Positions 16,274-25,040 of a stretch of 45,136 nt of DNA are shown one piece after another (the first letter of the stretch is position 1; each line of letters starts with the position of its first letter). Source of the DNA: Lachnospiraceae bacterium (GTDB lineage Bacteria > Bacillota > Clostridia > Lachnospirales > Lachnospiraceae); contig JAUNIR010000012.1 of the NCBI GenBank assembly GCA_030523345.1, forward strand, positions 1-45,136, given 5' to 3'. Under the pieces are notes generated by a model. It ran no database searches. It was given only the letters and a program-made list of their open reading frames with translations, and was not told the origin of the DNA. The translations under genes and the position numbers were made by a program.

Positions 16274-16988
16274 TGTAGTAGGTATCGGCCCTGGCGCAAA
16301 AGAACATATGACAATTTTGGCATATGAAACACTAAAAGAATCAGATATTATTGTAGGCTATACTAAATATATAGCATTACTGACAGAGGAATTTGATGGT
16401 ATCAAGAAAATAAGCACGGGCATGGGTTCTGAAGAGGAGCGATGCAGAATGGCATTAGATGAAGCATCAAAAGACAGCAATGTAAGTCTTATTTGTTCTG
16501 GTGATTCAGTGATATATGGCATGGCGGGACTGGTATATGAGCTTTTATCGGATTATGAAAATGTTGATGTGAAAGTAATTCCAGGAGTTACAGCAGCTAT
16601 ATCTGGCTCCTCGTTAATCGGAGCTGGTATTGGAAATGATTTTTCTGTTATAAGTCTGAGTAATTATTTAACAGATAAAGAAGACACATACAAAAGATTA
16701 AGAGCATGTGCAGAAGCAGATTTGGTTATCGTACTTTACAATCCGGTAAGTAATAAACGACCAGACTGCTTAAGCAATGCGTGTGATTATTTAATGAATA
16801 TAATTCCTCATGACAGAGTATGTGCAGTAGCAAAGAATATTGGGAGAGAAAATGAGTGCTATGAAGTAATGACGCTTAAAGAGCTCAGGGAATTTAAAGC
16901 GGATATGTTCTCAACCGTTTTTATTGGAAGTAGCAATACTGTATGTGTGAATAATAAGTTTGTTACAAGAAGAGGATATAAAGTATGA
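16260..16988 (+). CDS. cbiH: Cobalt-precorrin-3 (3B) C17-methyltransferase
   Basis: SAM-dependent methylase that also contracts the ring in the anaerobic pathway. The 242 residues open with the SAM loop VVGIGPGAKEHMT and contain DIIVGYTKYIALL, STGMGSEEERC, ICSGDSVIYGMAGL, IPGVTAAISGSSLIGAG and VLYNPVSNKR, all characteristic of CbiH/CobJ. It overlaps cbiG and the cbiJ-cbiE fusion by 14 and 4 bases. Confidence 0.95.
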   Translation: MGTLNVVGIGPGAKEHMTILAYETLKESDIIVGYTKYIALLTEEFDGIKKISTGMGSEEERCRMALDEASKDSNVSLICSGDSVIYGMAGLVYELLSDYENVDVKVIPGVTAAISGSSLIGAGIGNDFSVISLSNYLTDKEDTYKRLRACAEADLVIVLYNPVSNKRPDCLSNACDYLMNIIPHDRVCAVAKNIGRENECYEVMTLKELREFKADMFSTVFIGSSNTVCVNNKFVTRRGYKV

Positions 16989-18385
16989 GTGTGTGTTTTA
17001 TATTTTCTGGAACAAGTGAAGGAAGGGAACTATCGGAAGCACTTTCGATGGCAGGAGAAAAGTGCCATGTTTTTGTTGCAACAGAATATGGCAACACGGT
17101 TATGAGTAGTCACGAAAATATAAATGTAAACGTTGGCAGACTTGATAGTGAAGAAATAAAAAAATTAATTGAAGAAAAGGTCCCAGATTATATTGTTGAT
17201 GCAACTCACCCTCATGCAACTGTTATTTCAGAGAATATTAAGAAGGCATGTAAAGAAACTTGCGCGCAAGACAAATATATAAGGGTAACACGCACGATTG
17301 AAAAGTCAGATGTATATGACAATACTGTTATAAAAGTAAAATCAAATGAAGAAGCGGTTAAAGCATTAAATATGTTTCCGGAGGGAAATATACTCCTTAC
17401 AACGGGTGTAAAAGAACTGAAAAGTTTTTGTTTAAACGAATTAAAAGACCGACTTATTGTTCGTGTTCTTCCATCTGTTGAAAGTCTTAACGAAGTATCA
17501 AGATTTGATATAAAATTAAAAAATGTCATAGCAATGGAAGGCCCGTTTACAGAGGAAATGAATAAGGCCTTTATCAATCAATATGATGTAAAAGTTCTTG
17601 TTACAAAAAATAGTGGTGACAGGGGTGGATATAAAGAAAAAATAAATGCGTGCACTGCATGTGGAATCAAAGCTATTGTCATAGAAAAAGACTTTGATGA
17701 ATCAAGGGTAATCTCAGTTAATGATGCAGTTAACCTGATTACAGGTAAGCCATCATATAAAAAGCATATATATCTTGCTTCAGCTTCTATATGTGATGAA
17801 AAATATCTTACAAAAAAATCGTTTGATGCGATAAAACACGCTGAAGTCATTATTGGTGCAAAGCGAATGATAGAATTCGCACAGAGGATTAATAGACATG
17901 CACAGTATTACATTGAATATATGCCTGCGGAAGTATCAGAAATAATAAAAAGTGTAAAAGCAGGTAATATTGTTGTTTTATTTTCTGGAGACACGGGACT
18001 TTGTAGTGGTGCAAAAGGGGTATATGAGAAGCTTAAGGATAATGGTGAAATATATATAGAAATAATTCCAGGTGTCTCATCTGTTTCATATTTTGCCTCA
18101 AAACTTCATATACAGTATAGTGATTATCCTTTCGTAACACTTCACGGAAAAGCGTGTAACTATATGAATGTTCTGAAAGAAGAAGGGGGATTTATTTCCA
18201 TATGTTCCGGGGTTTCAGATGTAAAAATGGTGGCTGATGACGTGATTAAATTTAATAGTAGCTTAGAAAATCCTAAACACATATATGTTGGATATAATCT
18301 TGGTTCTGAGGAAGAGAAAATATATGAGATTAATACGGAGATTCCCGATATGAATGAGGGGCTTTATGTGATGGCAGTAGTCTGA
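16985..18385 (+). CDS. cbiJ-cbiE: Fused cobalt-precorrin-6A reductase (CbiJ) and cobalt-precorrin-7 C5-methyltransferase-like domain (CbiE)
   Basis: Residues 1 to about 252 are CbiJ/CobK: FSGTSEGRELSEAL at the N-end, DATHPHATVISENI, LLTTGVKELKSF and KNSGDRGGYKEKI. Residues about 260-466 are a CbiE-type tetrapyrrole methylase: AEVIIGAKRMIEF, VLFSGDTGLCSG, IPGVSSVSYFASKL and VTLHGK. The usual GxGPG SAM loop at the start of CbiE reads LASASIC (264-270), with no glycine. CbiE normally works with CbiT, often fused to it, yet no CbiT follows. The fusion partner is unusual and the methylase half may be altered in SAM binding. The frame is intact, with a 4-base overlap with cbiH. Confidence 0.88.
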   Translation: MSVCFIFSGTSEGRELSEALSMAGEKCHVFVATEYGNTVMSSHENINVNVGRLDSEEIKKLIEEKVPDYIVDATHPHATVISENIKKACKETCAQDKYIRVTRTIEKSDVYDNTVIKVKSNEEAVKALNMFPEGNILLTTGVKELKSFCLNELKDRLIVRVLPSVESLNEVSRFDIKLKNVIAMEGPFTEEMNKAFINQYDVKVLVTKNSGDRGGYKEKINACTACGIKAIVIEKDFDESRVISVNDAVNLITGKPSYKKHIYLASASICDEKYLTKKSFDAIKHAEVIIGAKRMIEFAQRINRHAQYYIEYMPAEVSEIIKSVKAGNIVVLFSGDTGLCSGAKGVYEKLKDNGEIYIEIIPGVSSVSYFASKLHIQYSDYPFVTLHGKACNYMNVLKEEGGFISICSGVSDVKMVADDVIKFNSSLENPKHIYVGYNLGSEEEKIYEINTEIPDMNEGLYVMAVV

Positions 18386-18421
18386 AGAGAAGACGTTATA
18401 GTTGGCCTACAGCAAAAAAAT

Positions 18422-19735
18422 ATGAATAGTACATTTATGATAGCGGCCACTGGAAGTGGCAAAGGAAAAACTACATTTGTAACAGGGCTTTTGAATCTGT
18501 TGAAAGATAAGTCGGTCCATGCTTTTAAGTGTGGACCTGATTATATTGACCCTATGTATCATAGAGAAATATTAGGAATTCCATCAACAAATCTTGATTC
18601 GTATTTCTGCGATGATGATTTGCTTAAAGGGGTGTTTAATGATAATGCAGGTAAAATAAATGTAATAGAAGCTGCGATGGGATTATATGATGGAATAGGG
18701 GCAACTAAAAGAACTTGTGCATATGAAATAGCTAGTAAGCTTAATTGCCCGATTATATTATTGATTGATGGCTATGGAATGGGATATAGTATTGTTCCAC
18801 TCATAAAAGGATTTTTGCAAGAGGATAACAACCAATTAATAAAAGGCCTTGTAATTAACAGGATATCTGAAAAGTACTATAAAAAAATTGCTCCGGTAAT
18901 AGAAAATGAAACAGGAATAACTGTTTATGGATTCATTCCTAAAATTAAAGGAGCGGAGCTTAAAAGCAGACACCTCGGCCTCTTGTCACCTATTGAAAAT
19001 AACTATAGTGAAAGAGTTGACTTAATCTCTAATCAAATAAGAGAAACTGTCAGGATAGAAGAAGTCATTGAGGCGTGTAAGCATAATGTTGACCGTAATA
19101 ATGAAACATCTAATAAAAAAAGTCGTCTATTAGACGGAAAAGTAATTGGAATAGCAAAAGACGAGGCATTTTCATTTTACTATGAAGAAAATATAAAATT
19201 CCTGAGGAACGAGGGTGCAGAGATTAAATTTTTTTCTCCAATTCACGATGAACATGTGCCAGAAGACGTAGATGCGATTATTTTTTATGGTGGATATCCT
19301 GAAAATTATCCAAAAGAAATTTCTGATAATAAGACAATGCTTAATAGCATCAGAGTGTTACCGGAGAAGAATGTAAAAATAATTGCCGAGTGTGGCGGAT
19401 TTATGTATCTTCTTGATTTTATGAAAGTCCAAGATGATGATTATGAGATGGTATCGCTAATACATGGAAGTTCATACAGGACAAAAGGTCTTGTGAGATT
19501 TGGATATGTCAGCATAACTGGAAATAATTATGAAGCCAAAGGACACGAATTTCATCATTATGAAACGAAGGATGTAGAATATAGTAGTGATTATACAGTA
19601 AGGAATGAGTCTTCAGGCGATGAATATAAAGGAATCATTTGTGATGGGAATATTCTTGCTGGATTCCCTCACTTATACTATCGTAATTGTCCGGAACTAA
19701 TTATAGATTTCATAAGAGGAAAATATAATGAATAA
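18422..19735 (+). CDS. cbiA: Cobyrinate a,c-diamide synthase
   Basis: ATP- and glutamine-dependent amidation of side chains a and c. The 437 residues fit CbiA/CobB. The N-terminal ATPase domain has the P-loop GSGKGKTT, FKCGPDYIDPMYH and EAAMGLYDG; the C-terminal glutaminase domain has FYGGYPE, the nucleophile cysteine in AECGGFMYL and EFHHYE. The 36 bases before the ATG hold no Shine-Dalgarno, which is unusual in this otherwise overlapping operon. It overlaps cbiL by 8 bases. Confidence 0.94.
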   Translation: MNSTFMIAATGSGKGKTTFVTGLLNLLKDKSVHAFKCGPDYIDPMYHREILGIPSTNLDSYFCDDDLLKGVFNDNAGKINVIEAAMGLYDGIGATKRTCAYEIASKLNCPIILLIDGYGMGYSIVPLIKGFLQEDNNQLIKGLVINRISEKYYKKIAPVIENETGITVYGFIPKIKGAELKSRHLGLLSPIENNYSERVDLISNQIRETVRIEEVIEACKHNVDRNNETSNKKSRLLDGKVIGIAKDEAFSFYYEENIKFLRNEGAEIKFFSPIHDEHVPEDVDAIIFYGGYPENYPKEISDNKTMLNSIRVLPEKNVKIIAECGGFMYLLDFMKVQDDDYEMVSLIHGSSYRTKGLVRFGYVSITGNNYEAKGHEFHHYETKDVEYSSDYTVRNESSGDEYKGIICDGNILAGFPHLYYRNCPELIIDFIRGKYNE

Positions 19736-20429
19736 AAATAAAGGAATATGCTATGGCGTTTCTGTTGGGCCGTCTGATCCAGAACTTATGACCTTAAAAG
19801 CTGCGAAAATTATTAGTGAAGCAGATGTCATTTTTTTACCAAGTGCTCCTAAGGAGAATTGCAAGGTATATAAAATAATAAAAGGTTCAGAACTGAACAT
19901 AGAAGAGGAAAAGTTTGTATGTATAGAGACTGCATCGATGGCAGATCCTAAAGTCCAGTCTGACAGATATGATAAGCTGGCTGGAGAAGTCGCAAAGCTT
20001 CTTGATGAAGGGAAAAGTGTAGCATTTCCTGCGCTTGGTGAGGTTTGCCTCTACTCTACTTATTTTTACGTACACGAGAGACTTGTTAGTGAAGGATATG
20101 AATGCAAATTAATAAGTGGAATATCCTCGGTTCAGGAGGCGGCAGACAGACTTTTAATGTCATTGGCACAGGGTGATGAGGAACTACATATATTTCCGGA
20201 TACAGAAAATATAGATGAAAAACTGAAGATACCTTACACAAAGGTATTTATGAAGCCAAAATCAGATATTAAAGATATAGCTTATAAGATCAAAGAGTTT
20301 ACTATCACACATCCTGGGACAAAGGCTTATGGAATATCTAATATAGGAGCCGAAAATGAAATAATTGCTCATAGTATTGAGGAACTTAGTAATCTTCAAG
20401 GATATATGACTGTAATAATCGTGAAATAA
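19728..20429 (+). CDS. cbiL: Cobalt-precorrin-2 C20-methyltransferase
   Basis: SAM-dependent methylase, the first dedicated corrin methylation after cobalt insertion by CbiK. The 233 residues open with GVSVGPSDPELMTLKAAKII (GPG of the SAM loop is GPS) and contain ADVIFLPS, FPALGEVCLYSTY and ISGISSVQEAADRL. It is the last gene of the cobalamin operon and is followed 19 bases later by a large terminator hairpin. Confidence 0.93.
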   Translation: MNKNKGICYGVSVGPSDPELMTLKAAKIISEADVIFLPSAPKENCKVYKIIKGSELNIEEEKFVCIETASMADPKVQSDRYDKLAGEVAKLLDEGKSVAFPALGEVCLYSTYFYVHERLVSEGYECKLISGISSVQEAADRLLMSLAQGDEELHIFPDTENIDEKLKIPYTKVFMKPKSDIKDIAYKIKEFTITHPGTKAYGISNIGAENEIIAHSIEELSNLQGYMTVIIVK

Positions 20430-20438
20430 CCTAAATTG

Positions 20439-20447
20439 TGGTATAAT
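20439..20447 (+). promoter_or_regulatory. Extended -10 promoter for the surface-glycan genes
   Basis: TGGTATAAT is a perfect -10 (20442-20447) with the upstream TGn extension. No good -35 box lies 16-18 bases upstream. The predicted start near 20454 falls inside the left arm of the terminator hairpin that ends the cobalamin operon. Confidence 0.6.
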
Positions 20448-20448
20448 A

Positions 20449-20502
20449 AATCCAAATGCTTAAGTGGCAGATTAGTGCCATGCAAGCATATTGGATTTTT
20501 TT
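20449..20502 (+). terminator. Large interrupted terminator hairpin ending the cobalamin operon
   Basis: AATCCAA (20449-20455) pairs with TTGGATT (20491-20497), ATGCTT (20456-20461) with AAGCAT (20484-20489), and TGGCA (20465-20469) with TGCCA (20476-20480); a 3x3 internal loop and one bulged A interrupt it. The right arm runs straight into T-rich DNA (20496-20502). It lies just before the ribosome-binding site of the next gene. Confidence 0.8.
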
Positions 20503-20515
20503 AATGGAGGGAAAA

Positions 20516-21430
20516 ATGAAAGCACCTACACTTGTAATTATGGCAGCAGGAATGGGATCTAGATATGGTGGATTAAAACAGATTGATCCTGTTGATAATC
20601 ATGGAAATAAAATAATAGATTTTTCTATATATGATGCGGTGAGAGCTGGGTTTAAAAAAGTTATTTTTATTATAAAAAAAGAAAACCTTGAAGACTTTAA
20701 GACATGCATTGGAGATATTGTAAAAGATCATATTGAAGTTGAGTATGTCTTCCAGGAACTTACAAATATCCCAGATGGATTTTCAGTCCCAGAAGAAAGA
20801 GTTAAGCCTTGGGGAACAGCGCATGCCGTGCTATCAGCAATCGAATCAGTTGATGGTCCATTTGCAGTAATTAATGCAGATGATTTTTATGGAAGAGAAG
20901 CTTTTGCAAAAATTTATGATTATCTTACATCTACAGTGGATGATGAAAAGTATAGATATGCAATGGTAGGATATAAGCTCATAAATACTCTTACAGAGAA
21001 TGGTTCGGTTTCGAGAGGTGTCTGCTCAACAGATAATAATGGATTCCTAACTGATATTGAAGAGAAGACAAAAATAGTAAAAACAGAAAATGGTGCTGCT
21101 TTTACAGATGATGAAGTTAATTATAACGATATTTCACCTGAAACAATTGTATCAATGAATATGTGGGGATTTCAGAAGAGCTTTATGGCGGAACTTAAAT
21201 CTGCATTCAAATCTTTCGTGGAAAAAGACGTGCCGTCGAATCCTATGAAGGCAGAGTGTTATCTTCCATTCGTGGTTGATGATTTAATTAAAGCTGATAA
21301 GGCTACAGTAAAGGTATTAACATCTTCTGATAAATGGTTTGGTGTTACATATAAAGAGGACAAACCTTTCGTAGTAGAAAGTATTCAGGCTTTAAAGGAT
21401 AATGGTGCATATCCTGATAAACTTTGGTAA
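20516..21430 (+). CDS. Sugar-phosphate nucleotidyltransferase family protein
   Basis: A GT-A-fold NTP transferase of 304 residues. VIMAAGMGSRYGGLKQ near the N-end is the nucleotide-binding signature, followed by FVINADDFYG, the metal- and nucleotide-binding acidic motif, and PWGTAHAV. The start at 20516 is fixed by GGAGG (20506-20510) 5 bases upstream; longer readings from 20456 run through the terminator. The product would activate a sugar phosphate with NTP. Which sugar is unknown; the downstream MBOAT and Glf genes suggest surface polysaccharide. Confidence 0.85.
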   Translation: MKAPTLVIMAAGMGSRYGGLKQIDPVDNHGNKIIDFSIYDAVRAGFKKVIFIIKKENLEDFKTCIGDIVKDHIEVEYVFQELTNIPDGFSVPEERVKPWGTAHAVLSAIESVDGPFAVINADDFYGREAFAKIYDYLTSTVDDEKYRYAMVGYKLINTLTENGSVSRGVCSTDNNGFLTDIEEKTKIVKTENGAAFTDDEVNYNDISPETIVSMNMWGFQKSFMAELKSAFKSFVEKDVPSNPMKAECYLPFVVDDLIKADKATVKVLTSSDKWFGVTYKEDKPFVVESIQALKDNGAYPDKLW

Positions 21431-21457
21431 GTCGGGAATTGGGGTATTGAATAATAA

Positions 21458-22864
21458 ATGAGTTTTAATACATACTTTTTTGTTTTAGTATTTCTTCCGA
21501 TTGCAGTGATCGGATATCATATGATAAACAGGGGGAAGCATTTTGAGATTTCAAAGTGTTTTCTCCTTTTAATGTCTGTATGGTTTTATTTTATGTCCGG
21601 ATGGCAAGGTGGACTTGTTGTTTTAGGACTTACTTTGATTAACTATGCCATTTATAAACTTTTCATTAAGCAGAATAAGGCTAAGCTGTTTTGTGTGTTA
21701 GGAATAATTATTGATGTTCTTGTACTGGCATATTTTAAATATCTTGGTTCATTTACTGTTCTAGGAATAAGTTTTATTACATTCTCGCAGATATCATTCA
21801 TTGTTGATTCATATAAGGAATATGACGAGGTACCATTTGTAGATTACTTGTTATATATTCTGTTTTTCCCAAAAGTTGTTATGGGGCCAATCGCACTTTC
21901 AAGAAATTTTATTCCACAGATTAATGATGTGGTCAGAAAGGAAACAAATTTCGATAACATTGCAAAAGGCTTATACGCTTTTGCATTTGGTCTTGCAAAA
22001 AAAGTATTATTGGCAGATTTACTTTCTGGCTATGTAGGTTACGCATACGACTACACACCAATTCTTGGAATGACCAACGCTTGGATAGCCGTTTTAGCAT
22101 ATACGTTGCAGATTTATTTTGATTTTTCGGGATTTTGTGATATGGCAACAGGAATAGGTCTTATGCTTAATTTTGATATTCCTGATAATTTCCTCTCTCC
22201 ATACAGATCATTGTCTATTGGAGAATTTTGGGATAGATGGCATATCACACTTACTAAGTTTTTTACAAAGTATATATATATTCCACTTGGAGGTAACAGA
22301 AAAGGTGTGTTTAGGACATACCTAAATATTATGATTGTATTTCTTATAAGTGGCATATGGCACGGAAGTACTATCAATTTTGTAATATGGGGAATTATTC
22401 ATGGCATTTTAAGTTGTATCAGCAGAATAATAAAGCCTATAGAAGACAAAATTCCAAAGTGGATAAGATGGACTGTTACTTTTATATGTGTAAATCTTGC
22501 TTGGGTCTATTTTAGAGCACCTTCGTTGGCAGGAGCCAACTTAATGATAAAGGAATTGTTCTCATTCAAAATTATTCCTGTAGATGCAAATTTTGCTGTT
22601 CATGCTTTCCCGGCAGAACTAGAAATAGTACCATGGCTTTTAAATAAATTCACAAAGATAAAGAGCACGTATTATTTTGCATCAACAGTCAGCGTTTTAG
22701 TGGTGGCTTTCGGATTATTTGCTGCTACTAAGATGAAAAATACAAGGGAAAGATTAGAAGAGTTTAAGGCAACAAAAGGCAACATTGCTATAACAGTATT
22801 ATTACTTGTGTGGTCTGTGATGTCTATGTCAGAAGTATCCAATTTTATATATGTAAATTTCTAA
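21458..22864 (+). CDS. MBOAT family membrane O-acyltransferase (AlgI/DltB type)
   Basis: A 468-residue polytopic protein with about ten hydrophobic segments. The MBOAT core is visible: IGEFWDRWHITLTKFF, the YIPLGGNR loop, and the catalytic histidine His302 in SGIWHGSTINFVIWG. Such proteins pass acyl groups, usually acetyl, across the membrane to a cell-surface acceptor. Two bases later starts an SGNH-like protein that would complete the transfer, as AlgJ/AlgX or DltD do with their MBOAT partners. The acceptor glycan is not known. Confidence 0.9.
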   Translation: MSFNTYFFVLVFLPIAVIGYHMINRGKHFEISKCFLLLMSVWFYFMSGWQGGLVVLGLTLINYAIYKLFIKQNKAKLFCVLGIIIDVLVLAYFKYLGSFTVLGISFITFSQISFIVDSYKEYDEVPFVDYLLYILFFPKVVMGPIALSRNFIPQINDVVRKETNFDNIAKGLYAFAFGLAKKVLLADLLSGYVGYAYDYTPILGMTNAWIAVLAYTLQIYFDFSGFCDMATGIGLMLNFDIPDNFLSPYRSLSIGEFWDRWHITLTKFFTKYIYIPLGGNRKGVFRTYLNIMIVFLISGIWHGSTINFVIWGIIHGILSCISRIIKPIEDKIPKWIRWTVTFICVNLAWVYFRAPSLAGANLMIKELFSFKIIPVDANFAVHAFPAELEIVPWLLNKFTKIKSTYYFASTVSVLVVAFGLFAATKMKNTRERLEEFKATKGNIAITVLLLVWSVMSMSEVSNFIYVNF

Positions 22865-22865
22865 T

Positions 22866-23912
22866 ATGGAAAGTAAATCATTTGTTAAAAAGACAATTGC
22901 ATATACGGTGGCAATCCTTATTATAATTGCGGTGATAATGGTTATAATAGATCCATTTTCTCACTTCCATATGCCACTATTTGGAATGGGTCCTGTAGCC
23001 ACAGATGAGCGTACAGCTTTAATAGGTATTGCAAAAAATGATACTTATGAAACAGCCCTAATAGGTTCGTCAATGAGTGAGAACTTTGTCGACTCCTGGT
23101 TTGAAGATGGATACTTTGGAAAGAGTGCTGTGAAGTTTTGTCTTCAGGGTGCACACTTTGATGATTATGAAATAATACTTGATGAAGTCATTAAACATCC
23201 TGAGCTTAAAACGGTTGTATTTGGTCTTGATAACTATATTCTTACAGATGATCCTAGTGAGCAGGAAATAACAATTCCTGAATACTTATATAACGACAGT
23301 GTTTTTGATGATTCACATTATGTCTGGAACAAGTCTGCATTCACTGAGTTCTTGCCAATGTTTTTAATAAATAACATTAAGGAACATGGCTCTGATGATA
23401 ATGCTTATGTATGGGAGCATTTGTTCCCATATGGAAAGGCTGCGGCTTTAGCATCATATACGGCATTCAGACCAGAATATCCTAAAGACAGAGAACCTTA
23501 TGACACATATTTTGAGAATGCTGATTTATTTCTTTCAAAATTCACTAAGTACATTGAAGCAAGACCGGATGTTAAGTTTTATGTATATGCGCCACCGTAC
23601 AGTATTTTATTCTGGGATTACAGTGTTCTTAATGGAAGACTCGAGGCTGAAATATGCTTATTAGAAAGGGTGTATTCAAAGCTTCTTGAATATGACAATG
23701 TTGAATTGTATTATTTCCAGGATGATATGGATATTATTACAAATCTCGATAATTATAGAGATTATTCTCATTATAAACAGGCCATTAATTATTATATGTA
23801 CACTCGTATGAGAGATGGAAAAAAACGTATAACAAAAGATGACTATTATGATGTGCTTATTGGTGTATTTGAAATGGCAAGTTCGTATGATTACGACAGC
23901 ATATTTAAATAA
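22866..23912 (+). CDS. Membrane-anchored SGNH-like protein, probable partner of the MBOAT acyltransferase
   Basis: A 348-residue protein with one N-terminal membrane segment (about 9-29) and an external domain. The SGNH-type pattern is visible: LIGSSMSENF with Ser69 as likely nucleophile, and DYSH near the C-end with Asp299 and His302 in the D-x-x-H arrangement. This is the layout of AlgJ/AlgX/DltD-like O-acyl transfer proteins. It is separated by only one base from the MBOAT stop, which supports a two-part O-acetylation system. The residues are assigned by pattern, not alignment. Confidence 0.75.
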   Translation: MESKSFVKKTIAYTVAILIIIAVIMVIIDPFSHFHMPLFGMGPVATDERTALIGIAKNDTYETALIGSSMSENFVDSWFEDGYFGKSAVKFCLQGAHFDDYEIILDEVIKHPELKTVVFGLDNYILTDDPSEQEITIPEYLYNDSVFDDSHYVWNKSAFTEFLPMFLINNIKEHGSDDNAYVWEHLFPYGKAAALASYTAFRPEYPKDREPYDTYFENADLFLSKFTKYIEARPDVKFYVYAPPYSILFWDYSVLNGRLEAEICLLERVYSKLLEYDNVELYYFQDDMDIITNLDNYRDYSHYKQAINYYMYTRMRDGKKRITKDDYYDVLIGVFEMASSYDYDSIFK

Positions 23913-23930
23913 TTAATACAGGAGAGAAAG

Positions 23931-25040
23931 ATGTACGATTATTTAATAGTTGGAGCAGGATTATTTGGGGCAACCTGCGCAGACATACTTACAAAAGCGG
24001 GCAAAAAATGTCTTGTGATTGACAAAAGAAATCATATAGGAGGAAATGTTTATACAGAAAAAATAGAAGGTATAAACGTTCACAAATATGGCGCACATAT
24101 ATTCCATACAAATAGTAAAGAGGTATGGGATTATCTTAGCGATTTTATTACTTTTAACAGATTTACGAATTCCCCTGTTGCTAATTATAAAGGTGAATTA
24201 TATTCCCTTCCTTTTAACATGTATACATTTAATAAAATGTGGGGTGTAGTTACTCCTGATGAAGCGAGAGCAAAGATTGAGGAGCAAAAAAAAGAAATTA
24301 CAGGAGGACCTAAAAATTTAGAAGAGCAGGCTATTAGTTTAGTTGGAAGAGATATATATGAGAAATTAATTAAGGGTTATACAGAAAAGCAGTGGGGTAG
24401 AGATTGCAAGGATTTACCGGCATTTATTATAAAACGTCTTCCTGTAAGATTTACGTTTGATAATAACTATTTTAATGCTTTATATCAGGGTATCCCTGTA
24501 GGGGGATACACTAAGCTTATAGAAAACATGCTTGGTGATGTAGAGGTAAGACTTAATACAGATTATCTTCAGAATAAAAAAGAATTAGATGGGCTTGCAG
24601 ACAAGGTAATATATACAGGTCCTATAGATGCATATTTTGGATTTAGCCTTGGAACACTAGAGTACCGTTCGGTAAGATTTGAGAATGAACTATTAAATTC
24701 TGAGAGTTTTCAGGGAAATGCTGCGGTGAATTATACCGATAGAGAAACTCCATGGACAAGGATTATTGAGCATAAGTGGTTTGAATTTGGTAAAGATGAA
24801 AATGGAGATGATATTCCTAAAACATATATAAGTAGAGAATATTCATCAGAATGGAAAAAGGGAGATGAACCTTATTACCCTGTAAATGATGAGAAAAATA
24901 GTAAACTTTACCTAGATTATAAAGAACTTGCAGATAAAGAAGACAAAGTAATATTTGGTGGTAGATTAGGCGAGTACAAATATTATGATATGGACCAGGT
25001 TGTATTAAAAGCACTTGAGGTAGCAAAAGCTTTAGCATGA
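23931..25040 (+). CDS. glf: UDP-galactopyranose mutase
   Basis: FAD enzyme that converts UDP-galactopyranose to UDP-galactofuranose for surface glycans. The 369 residues match Glf: N-terminal FAD fold YLIVGAGLFGATCADIL, the RNHIGGNVYTE segment, KYGAHIFHTN, GYTEKQWGRD and the C-terminal GGRLGEYKYYDMDQ. AGGAGAG lies 6 bases before the ATG. It overlaps the next gene by 4 bases (ATGA). Galactofuranose is therefore likely to be present in the polysaccharide this cluster serves. Confidence 0.96.
   Translation: MYDYLIVGAGLFGATCADILTKAGKKCLVIDKRNHIGGNVYTEKIEGINVHKYGAHIFHTNSKEVWDYLSDFITFNRFTNSPVANYKGELYSLPFNMYTFNKMWGVVTPDEARAKIEEQKKEITGGPKNLEEQAISLVGRDIYEKLIKGYTEKQWGRDCKDLPAFIIKRLPVRFTFDNNYFNALYQGIPVGGYTKLIENMLGDVEVRLNTDYLQNKKELDGLADKVIYTGPIDAYFGFSLGTLEYRSVRFENELLNSESFQGNAAVNYTDRETPWTRIIEHKWFEFGKDENGDDIPKTYISREYSSEWKKGDEPYYPVNDEKNSKLYLDYKELADKEDKVIFGGRLGEYKYYDMDQVVLKALEVAKALA

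Noticed and set aside
20456..20515. Longer N-terminus for the nucleotidyltransferase
   Set aside because: This part lies in the terminator hairpin; GGAGG at 20506 and the family N-terminus (APTLVIMAAG) place the start at 20516.
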